A stretch of 64,000 nt of DNA from Cryptomeria japonica (GCF_030272615.1 NC_081415.1:105041796-105105795), one strand, 5' to 3'; counted from the first letter of the stretch, positions 35,701-47,095 are shown. The notes: generated by a model not told the origin, from the letters alone. Translations and numbers: made by a program.

Positions 35701-38700
35701 GCTTCTTGCAATTAACATTTTAGGTATATTTGTTTTCTCTCATGTATTTTTGAATAAATAACATCAATCAAGATTCATAATAGAGTTTCATTTGATTTCT
35801 CATTTATATTTCATAAGATAAAATACTAACCAGGGTTTAGCTTGTGGTAGAGTATGTTAGGATTCATTGTGAATGGCACGTTTTAAAATAGCTTTTTGAG
35901 AACTTGAATCTATGGAACAATGCGCATGGTTATGGCAAGTGCATTATGAAACTTTTGTAAATTAAATGGGGCTAGGTTTTCGATTTCTATTCCTTAAAAA
36001 TTGTTTTTCAAATGATTGCAAATGCCTCTTTAAAATTCATTCCTATTCTGGGTTGTGTTGTTCCTTTCTAATGTGGCAGCTGCCATGATTTTGGTTAAAT
36101 AGTTGAAGCCAAATTTTTATAAAAATTTATAGACTCAAAACATACTTATGTTTATGGTATCAAAACGTTTTTGCAGCTAGGATTACAACTGGCAACTGTG
36201 AAGAAACCTCATACCGAAGAGGAAAAATGGCAAGCTTTAAAGGATCGCCTTTGTAGCACATTTTCTGAGCAGGTTTTTCATAGAATGTTGTTTGTTATGT
36301 TGACTATATTTTTGATTGGTTGAATCGATGAACGCATGAAAGATCACAGCACAAATATTTAAAATCCAATTCTCTGCTGTTTGTCTGTCTGGTTCTTCTT
36401 ATTGTTGAAATGAATTATGTGCTTGTGCAGATTGTTTTGATTTTTACTGAGACAGGGTAATAACTAATGTGATTTTACTTCACTATTTAGGATTCTGACT
36501 GTTTTGCTTTCCTTGGATGAAGCTCATTCAGTCACACTGTCCTTTGATTGCTCACTTCAAAGCAGCTGTACAAAGGCAAGGCAAGATGTATGGCTTGGTT
36601 CCAGCTGCGGTTCTTTCTGCTTTTGATAATAGGATAGTTAATTTATGCAAATCAATTGACAGCAAGGCAGAAACAGATCCTGCATTGAGTTTGGCAATAG
36701 TTTTAAAGGCTGTCAAATCATGCAATCACCTAGACTCTCATCTAGATCACCTTTGGTTAGGTAAAGAAGAATTTTTTCCACTTGAAATTAAGGAAAAGTT
36801 GGTAAACTGGACACCAGAGTCCTCAGGAAAAACAGGTGGCACTATCGAATATAGAGAGAGAACAGAAAGCTTGTTTTTGGAAACCGTTTTTATACCCTGC
36901 TCCTCTGAAATGCCAGTTGAATCATTGACTTTGAAGATTGAGCCACAAGAATATTTTGTTGATGTGATAGCACAACATCTAAGGGTGAGAGATTCTTCTC
37001 ATATTTTAATATCAAGGTAATTATGCTATATTGAAGAGTTTTTGTATTCAACATTATCCTTAAAAATTATTTGATCTCACTAATATATTGACATTGCTTG
37101 GCATGTTTTTCTTACAGGATACTTAAGAAGGCTCCGTTAGAATCAAGATTGTACTTTCCTGTTCCAGATTCTATACCTGCAGTTACAGATCTCAATGGAA
37201 TTTCTTCTATTAGTGATATCCGTGTTGAAGCTCCACTCAGGCAGTCAAAATTTAATACAAGGGCATCTAGCTTGGTAAGCCAAAAAATACATGGGGATGC
37301 AATTCTGGCAGCAGTTGGATCCACTTGGAGGTCATTTGGAACTCTATCATGGGAAAATATCAACCTTAGCAACTACTGCAGGTCAGTTGTTTATTCGTGC
37401 CTATCACATGTTTGGTATTTGATCTTTAAGCATGGAAATATTAGGGGGTTGAGCTATGAAGTTTTTGCCTTGACATATTAGGGGGTTAAGAATGGTGACA
37501 GTAATATGGGAATCCATGTGATTTGGAGTTCACACAACCTATAGTCTGTATAATTGCTTTATGGTGTTAATTTAATCGCATTTTGTGATGTAGGGTAGCC
37601 TGCCATTTGTTGATTTTTTTTTTAATTTCAATAAGTGAACAGTGATATCTGTCTGGAAGATCAATTATGCTTTGTGGTTGACAGACAATACTGTTACAAT
37701 CATTCCCTTTTTTGTGGGCTTAGTTATTTCCATTCTAATGGTACACACAGAAGGGTTATAATCATTCCCTTCATTGTAGGCTTACGTTTTTTTCTTTCTA
37801 AACATTTCTCTAATTGTTCCCTTCATTGTTGGTTTATTCTTTTGCCTTCCTGAATATTTCTCATAAATTGTTCCCTTCATTGTAGGTTTATTCTTTTGCC
37901 TTCCTGAACATTTCTCATAAATTGTTCCCTTCATTGTAGGTTTATTCTTTTGCCTTCTAAACATTTCTTATTATATCAAGGTTCAGTCATTGCTTGTGAG
38001 AAAGTAGGAGTCGTAGGACAGATGGCACAGAAAGCTAAGAAAAACTGCAAAGATTTCTATTCATTCATTCTACGATTTGAGGAGTTGTTTTGTATCGTAG
38101 GAGAGATGGGTTTCTGATGATGTTGACTTATGTCATTGTGCTAACTCCACAGGATCTTGCTCAGTCGAACTCCTCGAGGCAATTACAAGCTCTCAAGAGA
38201 TTCTGTTTTGGTGGCAGAGTTGCCAACTACTTTTACAACACGTTCACGTTGGCATGGTGCTCTACCCCGAGGTCTTCTAATAGAGTGCTGTAACCATTAC
38301 TGCTTATCTGAACCAGAATTCTTTCTTTCTGTGGATGACACACCATTGGCGGATTCCAAAGAGAAAGTTCAGAATTCAGAACATACAAAGCAAAGTGAAT
38401 TCTGGGATTCAAATAGCATAGAGAAGAAGGCTGAGATGGTGAAGGGGACTAAATGTGAAAAGAATGGAACTATAAACGAGACCCAGAATGTGGAATCAGA
38501 TAAGGATCTTATGGGTAGAGGTCGATTCATATGTGTTGTGAAAATATCATCCAAGACAGGGGAGTTGATAATTGAGTGTGCTTCTGAGCAATTTTATAGA
38601 AACCGGACTGATGCAATCCAAAGTGCTGCCTTAAAAGCTCTGAATCACAAGTATTTTAGTGCTGCTAATGTTTTGGCTGCGACCTTGAAAAATGATGATT

Positions 38701-39629
38701 TTACTCGAGAGATAAGTGATCATGTCTTTGCAGGAGGCCTAAACAAGAAACCTGCTTCACGTGATTTGCCCATTGTTGCCTCGTGCATATCTGATAATGT
38801 ATTAAGTACCCATGAAGGTTCCTCTGAGAATTCTAAAACTTCTTTCTCCACCCATAGTAAGTTTCTTCAGAAGGATGAAATGGATTTTGATTATTATAAT
38901 GAGATGACACATCTCAAGACAGGTTGTCCCAGCTCTGGCAAACCACCTACTAGTGGCACTACAGCATGCATTTCTTACAGGGTCGACTTATTAAATGAAT
39001 CTGCAAGGGAGTGCTTGGAATGCAGAGAAGAGTTTGATTTCGAAATTGGGACAGGCGCTGTAATTTCACGGTTAGAGGAATGTGTAGCTTCCATATCTGT
39101 TAATGAATCTAAATGCTTTTGCATGCCTTTGCCTTCAAAGGATGAGATATTGGCTGCTGCTGGTGATATTGCTGGGAAGATTTCCCATTTAGGTAGTATT
39201 CGTTTCCTGTTTCTTTTAAAAAAATTTTATGCAATATTTGGACTTTCTGGTTGATGGATATTTTGGATTCTAGGTGCATCTCACTTGGAGTACAATGTTG
39301 AGCTTTTGAGGCTGATTGAACCCATGGAAGAGAGGATGGAGCAGGCTTTGTTTAGTCCACCTTTATCAAAACAGAGAATGGAGTATGCACTGCGCCTTCT
39401 GTCAGATAATGATGCAAAGTGCTTGGTATGGTACTCTGTTGAGTGGCTTGTTCTGCAATTAGCACTGGCTTGTGGTTTTGTAATTTATGTTTATAAATTC
39501 CCCTTTTATCAGGTCGATTTAGGTTGTGGATCAGGGAGTTTATTTGATGCTCTTTTAGATCAAAAAACTGATTTAGTACACATTGTTGGTGTGGACATTT
39601 CCGAGAAAAGCCTTTGCCGTGCCGCTAAG
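32770..39629 (+). CDS. HEN1: HEN1 small-RNA 2'-O-methyltransferase, 5' part (seven exons)
   Basis: HEN1 methylates the 2'-OH of the 3' end of miRNA and siRNA duplexes, protecting them from uridylation and decay. Coding exons by splice sites and frame: 32770-33006, 36177-36272, 36523-37016, 37118-37381, 38153-39192, 39274-39425, 39513-39629; total 2,400 nt, exactly 800 codons, with matching phases. Residues 1-79 form dsRNA-binding domain 1 (TPKATIFNKYGQKACY start, KKKDAEQDAAKLALDK helix). Residues ~112-360 fit the La-motif-containing domain. Residues ~485-532 form a second dsRNA-binding domain. An FKBP-like region lies before ~690. Exon 7 carries methyltransferase motif I (DLGCGSGSL, then VGVDIS). 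The metal-binding and catalytic Glu/His residues should lie in later exons not found before 64000. Arabidopsis HEN1 is 942 residues. The exon 3 acceptor (AAG at 36520-36522) is the least certain boundary. Confidence 0.93.
33007..36176 (+). other. HEN1 intron 1 (3.2 kb)
   Basis: Starts GTTTGA, ends TTTTGCAG. No gene inside. A locally repeated block lies at 34550-34930. Confidence 0.8.
34550..34930. repeat. Three-copy tandem repeat in HEN1 intron 1
   Basis: AACAAAACCATTGAG(G/C)AGGC followed by CACAATAAAGGAAGG recurs at about 34556 and 34635 (79 bp apart), with a longer, more diverged third copy from about 34795. Confidence 0.8.
37690..37975. repeat. Minisatellite in HEN1 intron 4, ~54-bp unit
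   Basis: TTCCCTTCATTGTAGG followed by TTTATTCTTTTGCCTTC repeats with starts near 37765, 37817, 37871 and 37925. The last units are nearly identical. Each unit contains TTGTAGGT-like pyrimidine and AG words that resemble splice acceptors. Confidence 0.85.
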
Positions 39630-40563
39630 GTTTGGATCTCCTTTGTCTTTTCAGACTAATCTTTGCAGTTCCGTTTTTTTTTTAGCAAGCTTACAGATTT
39701 AAGCAAGGCTTGTCTTGTAGCCTCTCTTTGTTTGTATTTCTACACTTTGCATGCATAACATATGTGATTGTTCTTTATCTACCCTAGACGATTTGTCTTC
39801 TATTTTCATGCCATCGTGCGTTATTTATAATTTACTCTGCAACAATTTATTATGATTTTTTTTTGATGGATCAATGAGGGAGTCTATGGGAGCTGTCACC
39901 CAAGAAAAAATGAATGGGATACGTAAAACAAACAAACAAGGCTAACCAACTGAAGACTAACAGACTAAGACACAGTCTGCTTGCCAATGGTTTGTAATAA
40001 AATGAATGAAAACTATAAGCAACTTTAGACAGGAAACAAGAACACAAAACCACACTAGCTAGTACACTGTGGGTGAAGACTTGAAACTGTCCGTTTCTTC
40101 TTGTGATATCTGATTCCTTGACAAAGTTTTCCTATTCAGAACAGTATGGAGAGGGTTTCTGAATCCATAAGGAATTGAGTAAAGGGACATAATTCAAGGT
40201 AGAGGTAGGAGATTTTCCTCCAGTGAGATTCAAAAGCTGCTCAACAAATAACAGGAAGGTAAACCCAGCCCCAAATTGGAAACATCCTTCACCAGAGAAA
40301 GAAGTGGCTGAAACAGTGAAGAGATGTCTGGAGCACATGACACAATGGGTGGTAAAAGCTTTGAATGTTACTGCACATGAACTTTCAAATCATCAACTTG
40401 GGGAGACAGAACAGTGGAAGAAGTGACCTCTTCTTTGACTTGAGGGGATGAAACAGGGGAATGAGAAGCAACCAAAACCTGCCGATGTTGAGGGACAACC
40501 CCTTTCCACCATTAAGTGTCCTTGATGCTCTTGGTTATCTTAATTGGGCAGGCCTCTACCAAG

Positions 40564-41434
40564 TGTTAAAATTAGAACCAGAAAGACAGAGCTGAGAAAT
40601 CTGAAACTTAAAAATTCTTAAGAACAGATAGACAAGGATTTTATCCTGGGAAAACCCTCCACCTGAGGGTGAAAAACCCAACCACACCAAAAATGAACTT
40701 TATTAGAAGCACAAATTTGATACAATGCTCTCAAGCTTAAATAAGCAATGAACTAAACAGGATTTTTAGCACTTAACAATCATTAGAGTAAGCTGATTAC
40801 AACTCAGAAAAACAGAAGGTTTTTACGACTAGCACTTAATTCTTCTGCACTAAGAAATAATCATTCTCCAACTGTACATGAATAGAAGATACTAGAAAGC
40901 TGAATAATATACTCAAATACTGAAGAAGGTCACTGAAGAAAGTAAACTGGATTGCTGAAGAATATACTAACAAGAACTCCTCAGAATTCTTCTATTATAT
41001 GCATCTGTGTTATGTGTTATCAGTTATTAGTATATACTAATAACACAGATGCATACTGTCTCCTGAACTTTACGCACGAACTCCACACAATTCACAACTT
41101 GCCAAAGGAAATAAGACAAGCCTCGAAGATATGAAAGGTGAAGGAAAACGAAACGTCCATCCTTCCCGCATGATACAGCTTGTCGGCAATTACTAAAGAT
41201 GCCGCTACAAAAAGAACGGCTATCAAAAGAATACAAGGGTGATGGATCACCATAACTGTCATCGGATTAAATACGAAGAGGAAGAAAAGAACTGCTGCCA
41301 GCAAGGATGCAGGTCGGTGACAGTGACAAGGAATTCGATACACAAACAGCTATAAGAAGAACACAACTAAGTCGAACAAATAACACAACCATCGCAGGTA
41401 AAAGTGAAATATCCTGTGGCTACAAACATTAATA
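40564..41434 (-). mobile_element. Probable solo LTR, 871 bp, inside LINE ORF1
   Basis: Flanked by CCAAG (40559-40563 and 41435-41439). Plus-strand ends are TGTTAAAATT and CATTAATA, so one end is TA rather than CA. It contains the CTGGG...CCCA hairpin (40647-40680) found in the copia LTRs at 45716, 48540 and 61192, in the same orientation. Confidence 0.65.
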
Positions 41435-41493
41435 CCAAGTGGTTTTGAGCAACACAAGATCAATACTAAAAATCAATCTGTTCACAGTCTTAA

Positions 41494-41628
41494 TGTTGGT
41501 GTTGGAAATAAGCCACACCTGGACCGACGATGGACTGGTCCAAGAGGGGCCAGTAGCTCAGTGGTAGAGCAGTCCAGCAGCGTATGGAAGGTCCTAGGTT
41601 CGAGTCCTAGCTGGTCCATGTCTCAACA
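41494..41628 (+). repeat. Left LTR of the TRIM
   Basis: 135 bp. Bases 41547-41618 are tRNA-like. Confidence 0.9.
41547..41618 (+). other. tRNA-like cloverleaf in TRIM left LTR
   Basis: GGGCCAG pairs with CTGGTCC (7-bp acceptor stem, one G-U pair), followed by discriminator A. D stem GCTC/GAGC. T stem CTAGG/CCTAG around the loop TTCGAGT. The anticodon stem is only 4 bp (TCCA/TGGA) with an 8-nt loop (GCAGCGTA), so it is unlikely to work as a tRNA. The A box TAGCTCAGTGG (41554-41564) and B box GGTTCGAGTCC (41597-41607) fit the Pol III type 2 promoter consensus exactly. Confidence 0.88.
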
Positions 41629-41641
41629 TGGTATTAGAGCC
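41629..41641 (+). other. Primer-binding site of the TRIM
   Basis: TGGTATTAGAGCC directly after the left LTR: initiator Met-tRNA site with one transition. Confidence 0.85.
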
Positions 41642-41745
41642 AGGTCCAGGCTAGGAGCCCCAAGCACACGAGAGGTGTGGCTTATGGGGGGGTGTTGGCG
41701 TTGGAAATAAGCCACACCCGGACCGACAATGGACTGGTCCAAGAG

Positions 41746-41817
41746 GGGCCGGTAGCTCAGTGGTAAAGCACTCCAGCAGCGTATGGAAGGTCCTAGGTTT
41801 GAGTCCTAGCTGGTCCA
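41746..41817 (+). other. tRNA-like cloverleaf in TRIM right LTR
   Basis: Second copy, 199 bp after the first. The A box is intact; the B box is GGTTTGAGTCC, one C-to-T change at the invariant C. Confidence 0.86.
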
Positions 41818-41823
41818 TGTCTC

Positions 41824-42119
41824 TGTTGTGAAATATGGATCGAAGAATAATGACAGCGATTCTGGAAGACTGATTGCCGTGAGTTATTGATCGTCTCCAT
41901 CATTGAATCCGGTTTAAATACAAGAGGAAAGGTTGCCTACGTAGGGACATGTCCATATGTGGCAGTTGCCACTTATGGACATGTCCCTACGGAGGCAACC
42001 GTTCATAACGATTAGTTTGTTTATGTTTAATTTCCAAACTGTATGCTCTGTTAATATATCACTTTCCAGATAATAATCGATTTACCATTAGTTAGATTCA
42101 TGAGGGCTATATCTTAACA
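41824..42119. mobile_element. Solo LTR, 296 bp, inside the TRIM's right LTR
   Basis: TGTTGTGAAATATGG...ATCTTAACA, flanked by perfect 5-bp duplications GTCTC (41819-41823 and 42120-42124). Removing it leaves a 135-bp LTR identical in length to its partner. Confidence 0.88.
41931..42000. repeat. Near-perfect 34-bp hairpin in the solo LTR
   Basis: Arms 41931-41964 and 41967-42000 pair at 32 of 34 positions with a 2-base loop. The RNA would form a long stem. Confidence 0.9.
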
Positions 42120-42709
42120 GTCTCAACACCTAAGGCCAGTTTTCACTTTCAAACAGGATCCCCTATCTTTAGCCAAATCTTTACTGATGAAAGGTAGGTT
42201 GAGAGTGAGATAAGTTATCTCAAGGAACAAAAATAAGCTTCCCCAATGATTTACTAATACTAGACAAACTAGAGGGATGCTCTAATGTCCCTTTTGGGGA
42301 TATTACTATATTTTGCCCTTATACCACAATTTCAATTAGAATAAGAAATAAAGAACATTTATGAATACAAATTTACTGATTGAAATACCTTCTATAAGAG
42401 AAAACTTGGTCTAGGTCTTGTACACAGTATTAGTCACTGGAAATTGACATTAAATCATAAGCCATAATATTATATATCATACTAATCATTGGTAAACAAC
42501 CATGGTATTCATAAACATCATTCATGTTGAAATTCAAATAAGCCATTGCCTTTTCAAAGTAGGTTCCTATAATAGTCCCATTAGGAATTTGTTGAAACGT
42601 CTACAAATTGTAGTCTCAAGGTTGGTCATCCTTGTACTCGCAAGAGCATGGAGGGTGGGCTACCCTTCCATCCCGCAGTTCACCTTGGAGGTTGGCCATC
42701 CATTCCATC

Positions 42710-42868
42710 TCGGGTTGGCGTACTTGATGGGACCTCAAGCTTGAGGGCACACTAAACCCATTTGCCCACAAACATGACATTTATCTTGGGGTGGCATACT
42801 TGATGGGATCTCAAGCCCAAGGGCACACTAAGCCCCTTGGCCGACGAGCATAACATTCATCTTGGGGT
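42710..42868. repeat. 76-bp tandem duplication
   Basis: TACTTGATGGGA(C/T)CTCAAGC and AGGGCACACTAA recur 76 bp apart, in two copies and part of a third. Confidence 0.8.
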
Positions 42869-42890
42869 GGTGTAGTTGGGTCTTGTGAAC

Positions 42891-43194
42891 TCAAAAGATT
42901 GGCTGTCCTTCCTATTTGTAATTCGTTTATCTAAAATTGGAAGGGACTATCATATGAATATTACGTTGCATGTTTATATTAGAAACCATGTTGCTGAGTT
43001 GGCTGACTCACTTGCCGTTTCTAGGTACGAAGTGTCTCGGAATCAAAAGATTGGCTGTCCTTCCTATTTGTAATTCGTTTATCTAAAATTGGAAGGGACT
43101 ATCATATGAATATTATGTTGCATGTTTATATTAGAAACCATGTTGCTGAGTTGGCTGACTCACTTGCCGTTTCTAGGTACGAAGTGTCTGGGAA
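42891..43194. repeat. 152-bp tandem duplication
   Basis: 42891-43042 and 43043-43194 are nearly identical, with only a few changes visible (for example TTACGTTGC/TTATGTTGC). Confidence 0.93.
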
Positions 43195-43199
43195 TCAGA

Positions 43200-44231
43200 A
43201 ACGACCTTGAAATGCCTACGGAATCGTCTAGGGTTCGGTATTTTTTGCCCTGAAATGTTTTTGGCCAACGTTGCTCGAACGCACCTGATTCTAGCATTTT
43301 AGGAACAAGTCTAGGGTGATTCCATTCGTTAGTTTAGTTTTAAAAAACATAAAAACCCTAAATCAAAACATTTAATGAATGCATTGATGATTTTCATTTT
43401 TTAATGCTACAAAGACACGAACATGGATGGGCGTGAACATGTACTATGATGGACACGAATAGGAATGAACACGAGCAAGAAGGGGTTTTTAGTCTTCGTG
43501 CAAATGTAATTGATTATTTGCAGATTAAACGTAGTGATTAGTTAAATCTGAACCGCGAATCTTTTCCAAGATTCTTCTCTCCAGATAGGGCATGTAGGTA
43601 TAAACGAGCAGTCTTACATTATTGTAATTTTAAATTATATAAATTTTCTAAAACATATATTATTGTTTCTATAATTTATTAAATGAAAATAATATGACTA
43701 AATAATTCTAAATATTTAAGGATTTTGTGAAATTCATAGAATTGATAAGAAAACAGAACATTAACTTTGCATTTAAGAAAATAGAGTTGTAGCTAGAAGG
43801 CTAGAAAAATCTTTACCAACTTACGATTGATACTCTCTACATATAGCATTCAGATGACAACCATGCATAGCCCATAAGTTTCACTTCAACTTGAAGGCCA
43901 CTCATCAATTATTACGAGACCTCTCCAACATGCTAAACCCTTCACAAGATGACATCTAAAAAAGACAAAAATATTAATATCAACCCATTGCAACATAATG
44001 GATCTTGTCTCAAGCATGGATGATTGAAGAATAGATTGAACATTTTATAAATAAGGATCACAAGACCCCATTATACCATACTTGTAGCAAGCCAAAATGG
44101 ATAATGCAAGTAGTAGGATGCTACAAGAGCCAACATGCCCTTCCACGACCATCTCTAAGTCCTTTTCGACCCAATGATGGTCAAAACCACCTAACCATGT
44201 GAAACCTTTAGGCCCACCCCTTTGTACTAAG
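43200..44231. other. Intron sequence, nothing recognised
   Basis: A/T-rich, no coding pattern or terminal repeats seen. Confidence 0.5.
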
Positions 44232-44519
44232 AGGCCTTCAATTGGGTAGTCCAACAAAATTCATGCCAAACAAGTGGTTGAACACACATACCAATCAAAC
44301 AAAACTAAAATAAATATGCCAAACAAAGTATACACAATGGTTCTATCAATGTCAATCAATGTACAAGCATGGTGGAGGCCTTCGATTGGGTAGTCCAACA
44401 ACATTCATGCCAAACAAGTGGTTGAACACGTATATCAATCAATAGAAACTCAAATAAAACATACTAAACAAAGTATAAATAATGGTTCTATCTATGTCAA
44501 TCAATGTACAAGCATGGGA
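44232..44519. repeat. 144-bp tandem duplication
   Basis: 44232-44375 and 44376-44519 share GGCCTTC(A/G)ATTGGGTAGTCC and CAATCAATGTACAAGCATG, moderately diverged. Confidence 0.88.
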
Positions 44520-45715
44520 TACCAATCAAATGCAAAATACCAATGGAACAAGAAAGGAAGAGGTACTAGAACAAGGATAGTAGAGTGTTAGCACAATGCC
44601 AAGTACCACATGGGATGAGATGAAAGATCCTCATTGACATTCAACTATCACATAGGATCATGCTTATGCTTGAATTTCAATGACCACATAGGATTGTCCT
44701 AAATTCTGACTTTAATCAATCACATAGGATTGTTCTAAAGTCATATGATTGTTCCACACCTTTGATGCTAGACATGCATTAATTTTTTGAGTCTATAAAT
44801 GTTTTAAACCCATTTATTCTTATCTGATTTATATTCTAATACTCTTGTTCTCATCCTTGGTTACATTGGCTTTGATTAGATGAATGATTGAGAGGCTACT
44901 CACACTTGCATTCCTATATCTCATTCGTAATGTCACAAAAGTACAAAAACCACAAAAGACTAGGGAACAAAAAACTAGGTCAAAAGGCAGTCGTATCCAT
45001 AAGGTAGACAATCATATTTCTTTAAGGAGACTTCTTGTACCACAATATATAAATGATTAACATGATCTAAATTTCAATTTTAAGATTTTATAAAAACTAA
45101 GGATCATGCAAAACCCAAAATCACTATTAATGAATACTTGAAAATTATTCAATTTTTGAAATGTAAAAATTTTAAGAAAATAATATTACCTTTAAGAGTC
45201 TATGAAGCACAACATCACACCTTTCATATTACATGATTTTAGGAAACTTTTTCTAGTACTATGGCCCAATTTTGTATTTTTCCAAATAGGGAACAATACA
45301 AAATAGAAATATCTATAAATTAACTATAGATTCATCAAATAAATCCTATAGAAGTATGCCATATGCAACCACCTAATGTGGGTGTGGTCAAATGAGAAAG
45401 TAAATAATTTGAGTGCATTTAATTGAAAGAGTGGGAAATACCTTGTTTTAGCAAACCCCAATATGAATATATTTCTTTTCTTGTGTATAATGCAAAACAA
45501 TTCTTTTGCCAATCCACTCCAAGATCTAAGCAAGCTTTCTAATTGCACAACACCACTCCAAAGAAATCCTTCTCTAAGTAAGAACTCACACAATCATTGA
45601 GGAAGAGAGAGAGTTTACCAAATGAACAAGTGTTTTTAATTTCCTTTTGCTTTTTTTTGTTCTCCTAAATCCCCAATCCCTACGCCCTTTATGCTTTTTC
45701 TGTTCTGTTAATTTT
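44520..45715. other. Intron sequence, nothing recognised
   Basis: No coding pattern or element ends seen, apart from a few local repeats of CACATAGGAT near 44650-44730. Confidence 0.5.
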
Positions 45716-46519
45716 AGCAATCAGATTAGCAGCATAGAACAGAAAATCAGAATGCAAATTAATTCATATGCATAACACACATGTACCCTGGGAAAACCTC
45801 CCTCTTGGAGGAAAAACCCAGCAACCAAAGATCTCAGATCTGATTAGATTAATGTCAGAAGATAATCAAATACAAATTCGCCCACCTAGGGCATGACAGA
45901 ATTGACTTATCTGAATCACAAGTTCTGATTTGAGCTTGACTGAATCTCCAATCAGATGTAGGGCAGATCAGTCTGATATAGTTCGCACAGCAAGAGGATA
46001 GCTTCTTGGATCAGAAGTCTGCCGATTTACAAGAATGTGAATTCGCTGTCACTCAGAATGTGTTAGTTGACTCTTGGAGGATATTCGCTGACTTCAACAT
46101 TGAATTCGCTGGCAGAGTGGTATTCGCTGATCAAGTGCACCTTTTTGTCTATGAAATGGATTACAATCCATTGATTATATAGGAGGTACAAGCATTATAT
46201 CTTGCCTTAGTCGGCTAAGGACTTTGGCGCCAAAATATAATGCTTTTAGTTTAAGTTACATGAATAGGTCCATGCTCCCACACGTTACATTTGTGTTTGC
46301 CCTTTGAGTGTTTTATGTGCCTAGGCGGGACCAATCTTCAATGGTCACAAGTTACATTATGGGGTCAGACTCATTTATAACCACAAGTTACATAAGTTAG
46401 GACCTAACCAATAATCCTTTACAAATTACATAATAAATTATAAGGCCGAAGGCCACATCTAAAATTTACCAAGCTAGGAGCGCCCAATCAAGGGATACGA
46501 CCTAGCTACATTTTCAACA
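45716..46519 (-). repeat. 3' LTR of the gag-only element
   Basis: 804 bp; hairpin CTGGG...CCCAG at 45788-45821. It lacks the 39-bp duplication found in its partner but has an extra ~40 bp near 46350-46390. Confidence 0.9.
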
Positions 46520-46859
46520 CTCCCTCTTAGCTAGGGAGGATCCCTTTGATTAATCAAGTTACATCGTGACCATGCTTCATGGACTCTTTCCACCATGCAT
46601 TCTCATAGAAGATGAATTCAATATACATCATGTACTTCCATGATATTCATCATGCATACCTGCAGGAAATGAATACACAAATACACATCATGAACTTCTT
46701 TCATGATATCCATCATGCACATCCGCAGAGGATGAATACAGTCATGGATTCCTTCCATGAAATCCATTATGCACACCTGCAATAATTAATACTCAAAGAT
46801 ACATATAACCATACAACATAAATCATGCACAACCGCAGAGGATACATAAGTTTCTTCAC

Positions 46860-47095
46860 AGAGAAGGACAACTTGTCACCTTGCACACCGCAGAGGGTGA
46901 ACTCACCTTGCACTCCGCAGAGGGTGAGAAATAACCGCCACCTTGCACTCCGCAAAGGGTGGACTCACCTTGCACTCCGCAGAGGGTGAGAGAGAACTGC
47001 CACCTTGCACTCCACAGAGGGTGAGCGAGCACTGCCACCTTGCACTCTGCAAAGGGTGGTCCCACCTTGCACTCCGCAGAGGGTGGATGATACAC
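46860..47095. repeat. Array of ~23-bp units CACCTTGCACTCCGCAGAGGGTG
   Basis: About seven copies with variable spacers. Unit ends are complementary (CACC with GGGTG), so each can form a small hairpin. Looser versions (CATCATGCACATCCGCAGAGGATGA) lie to the left from about 46640. The array is beside the purine tract region of the gag-only element. Confidence 0.88.

Larger units (their letters stand above)
41494..42128 (+). mobile_element. TRIM element with tRNA-like sequence in its LTRs
   Basis: Two 135-bp LTRs, TGTTGG...TCTCAACA: 41494-41628, and 41693-41823 plus 42125-42128. Directly after the first is a primer site (TGGTATTAGAGCC, 41629-41641). The 64-bp interior ends in a G-run purine tract (41686-41692). 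Flanks are CTTAA (41489-41493) and CCTAA (42129-42133), a 5-bp duplication with one transition. Without the later insert it is only 334 bp, with no coding capacity, so it would depend on another element's proteins. Each LTR contains a 72-nt tRNA-like cloverleaf with Pol III A and B boxes. The second LTR is split by a solo LTR (41824-42119). Confidence 0.9.
39855..42360 (-). mobile_element. LINE ORF1 relic, split by later insertions
   Basis: A poly-T run (39856-39864) next to GATGGATCAATGAGG looks like the A-tail of a minus-strand LINE. On the minus strand near 40560-40520, and continued beyond 41435, the sequence gives ...NHLVEACPIKIT, the end of a zinc knuckle like that of plant LINE ORF1, preceded beyond the TRIM by decayed ORF1-like sequence. 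No ORF2 is visible. A solo LTR (40564-41434), a TRIM (41494-42128) and a second solo LTR inserted into it. Limits are approximate. Confidence 0.5.

Noticed and set aside
41547-41818. Two genuine tRNA genes
   Set aside because: The anticodon stem is 4 bp with an 8-nt loop, and both copies lie at the same position of a pair of LTRs, so they are parts of a TRIM rather than working tRNA genes.
44045-45593. Short minus-strand ORFs (44045-44257, 45324-45593)
   Set aside because: No domain, no splice-supported structure, within expectation for random A/T-rich sequence.
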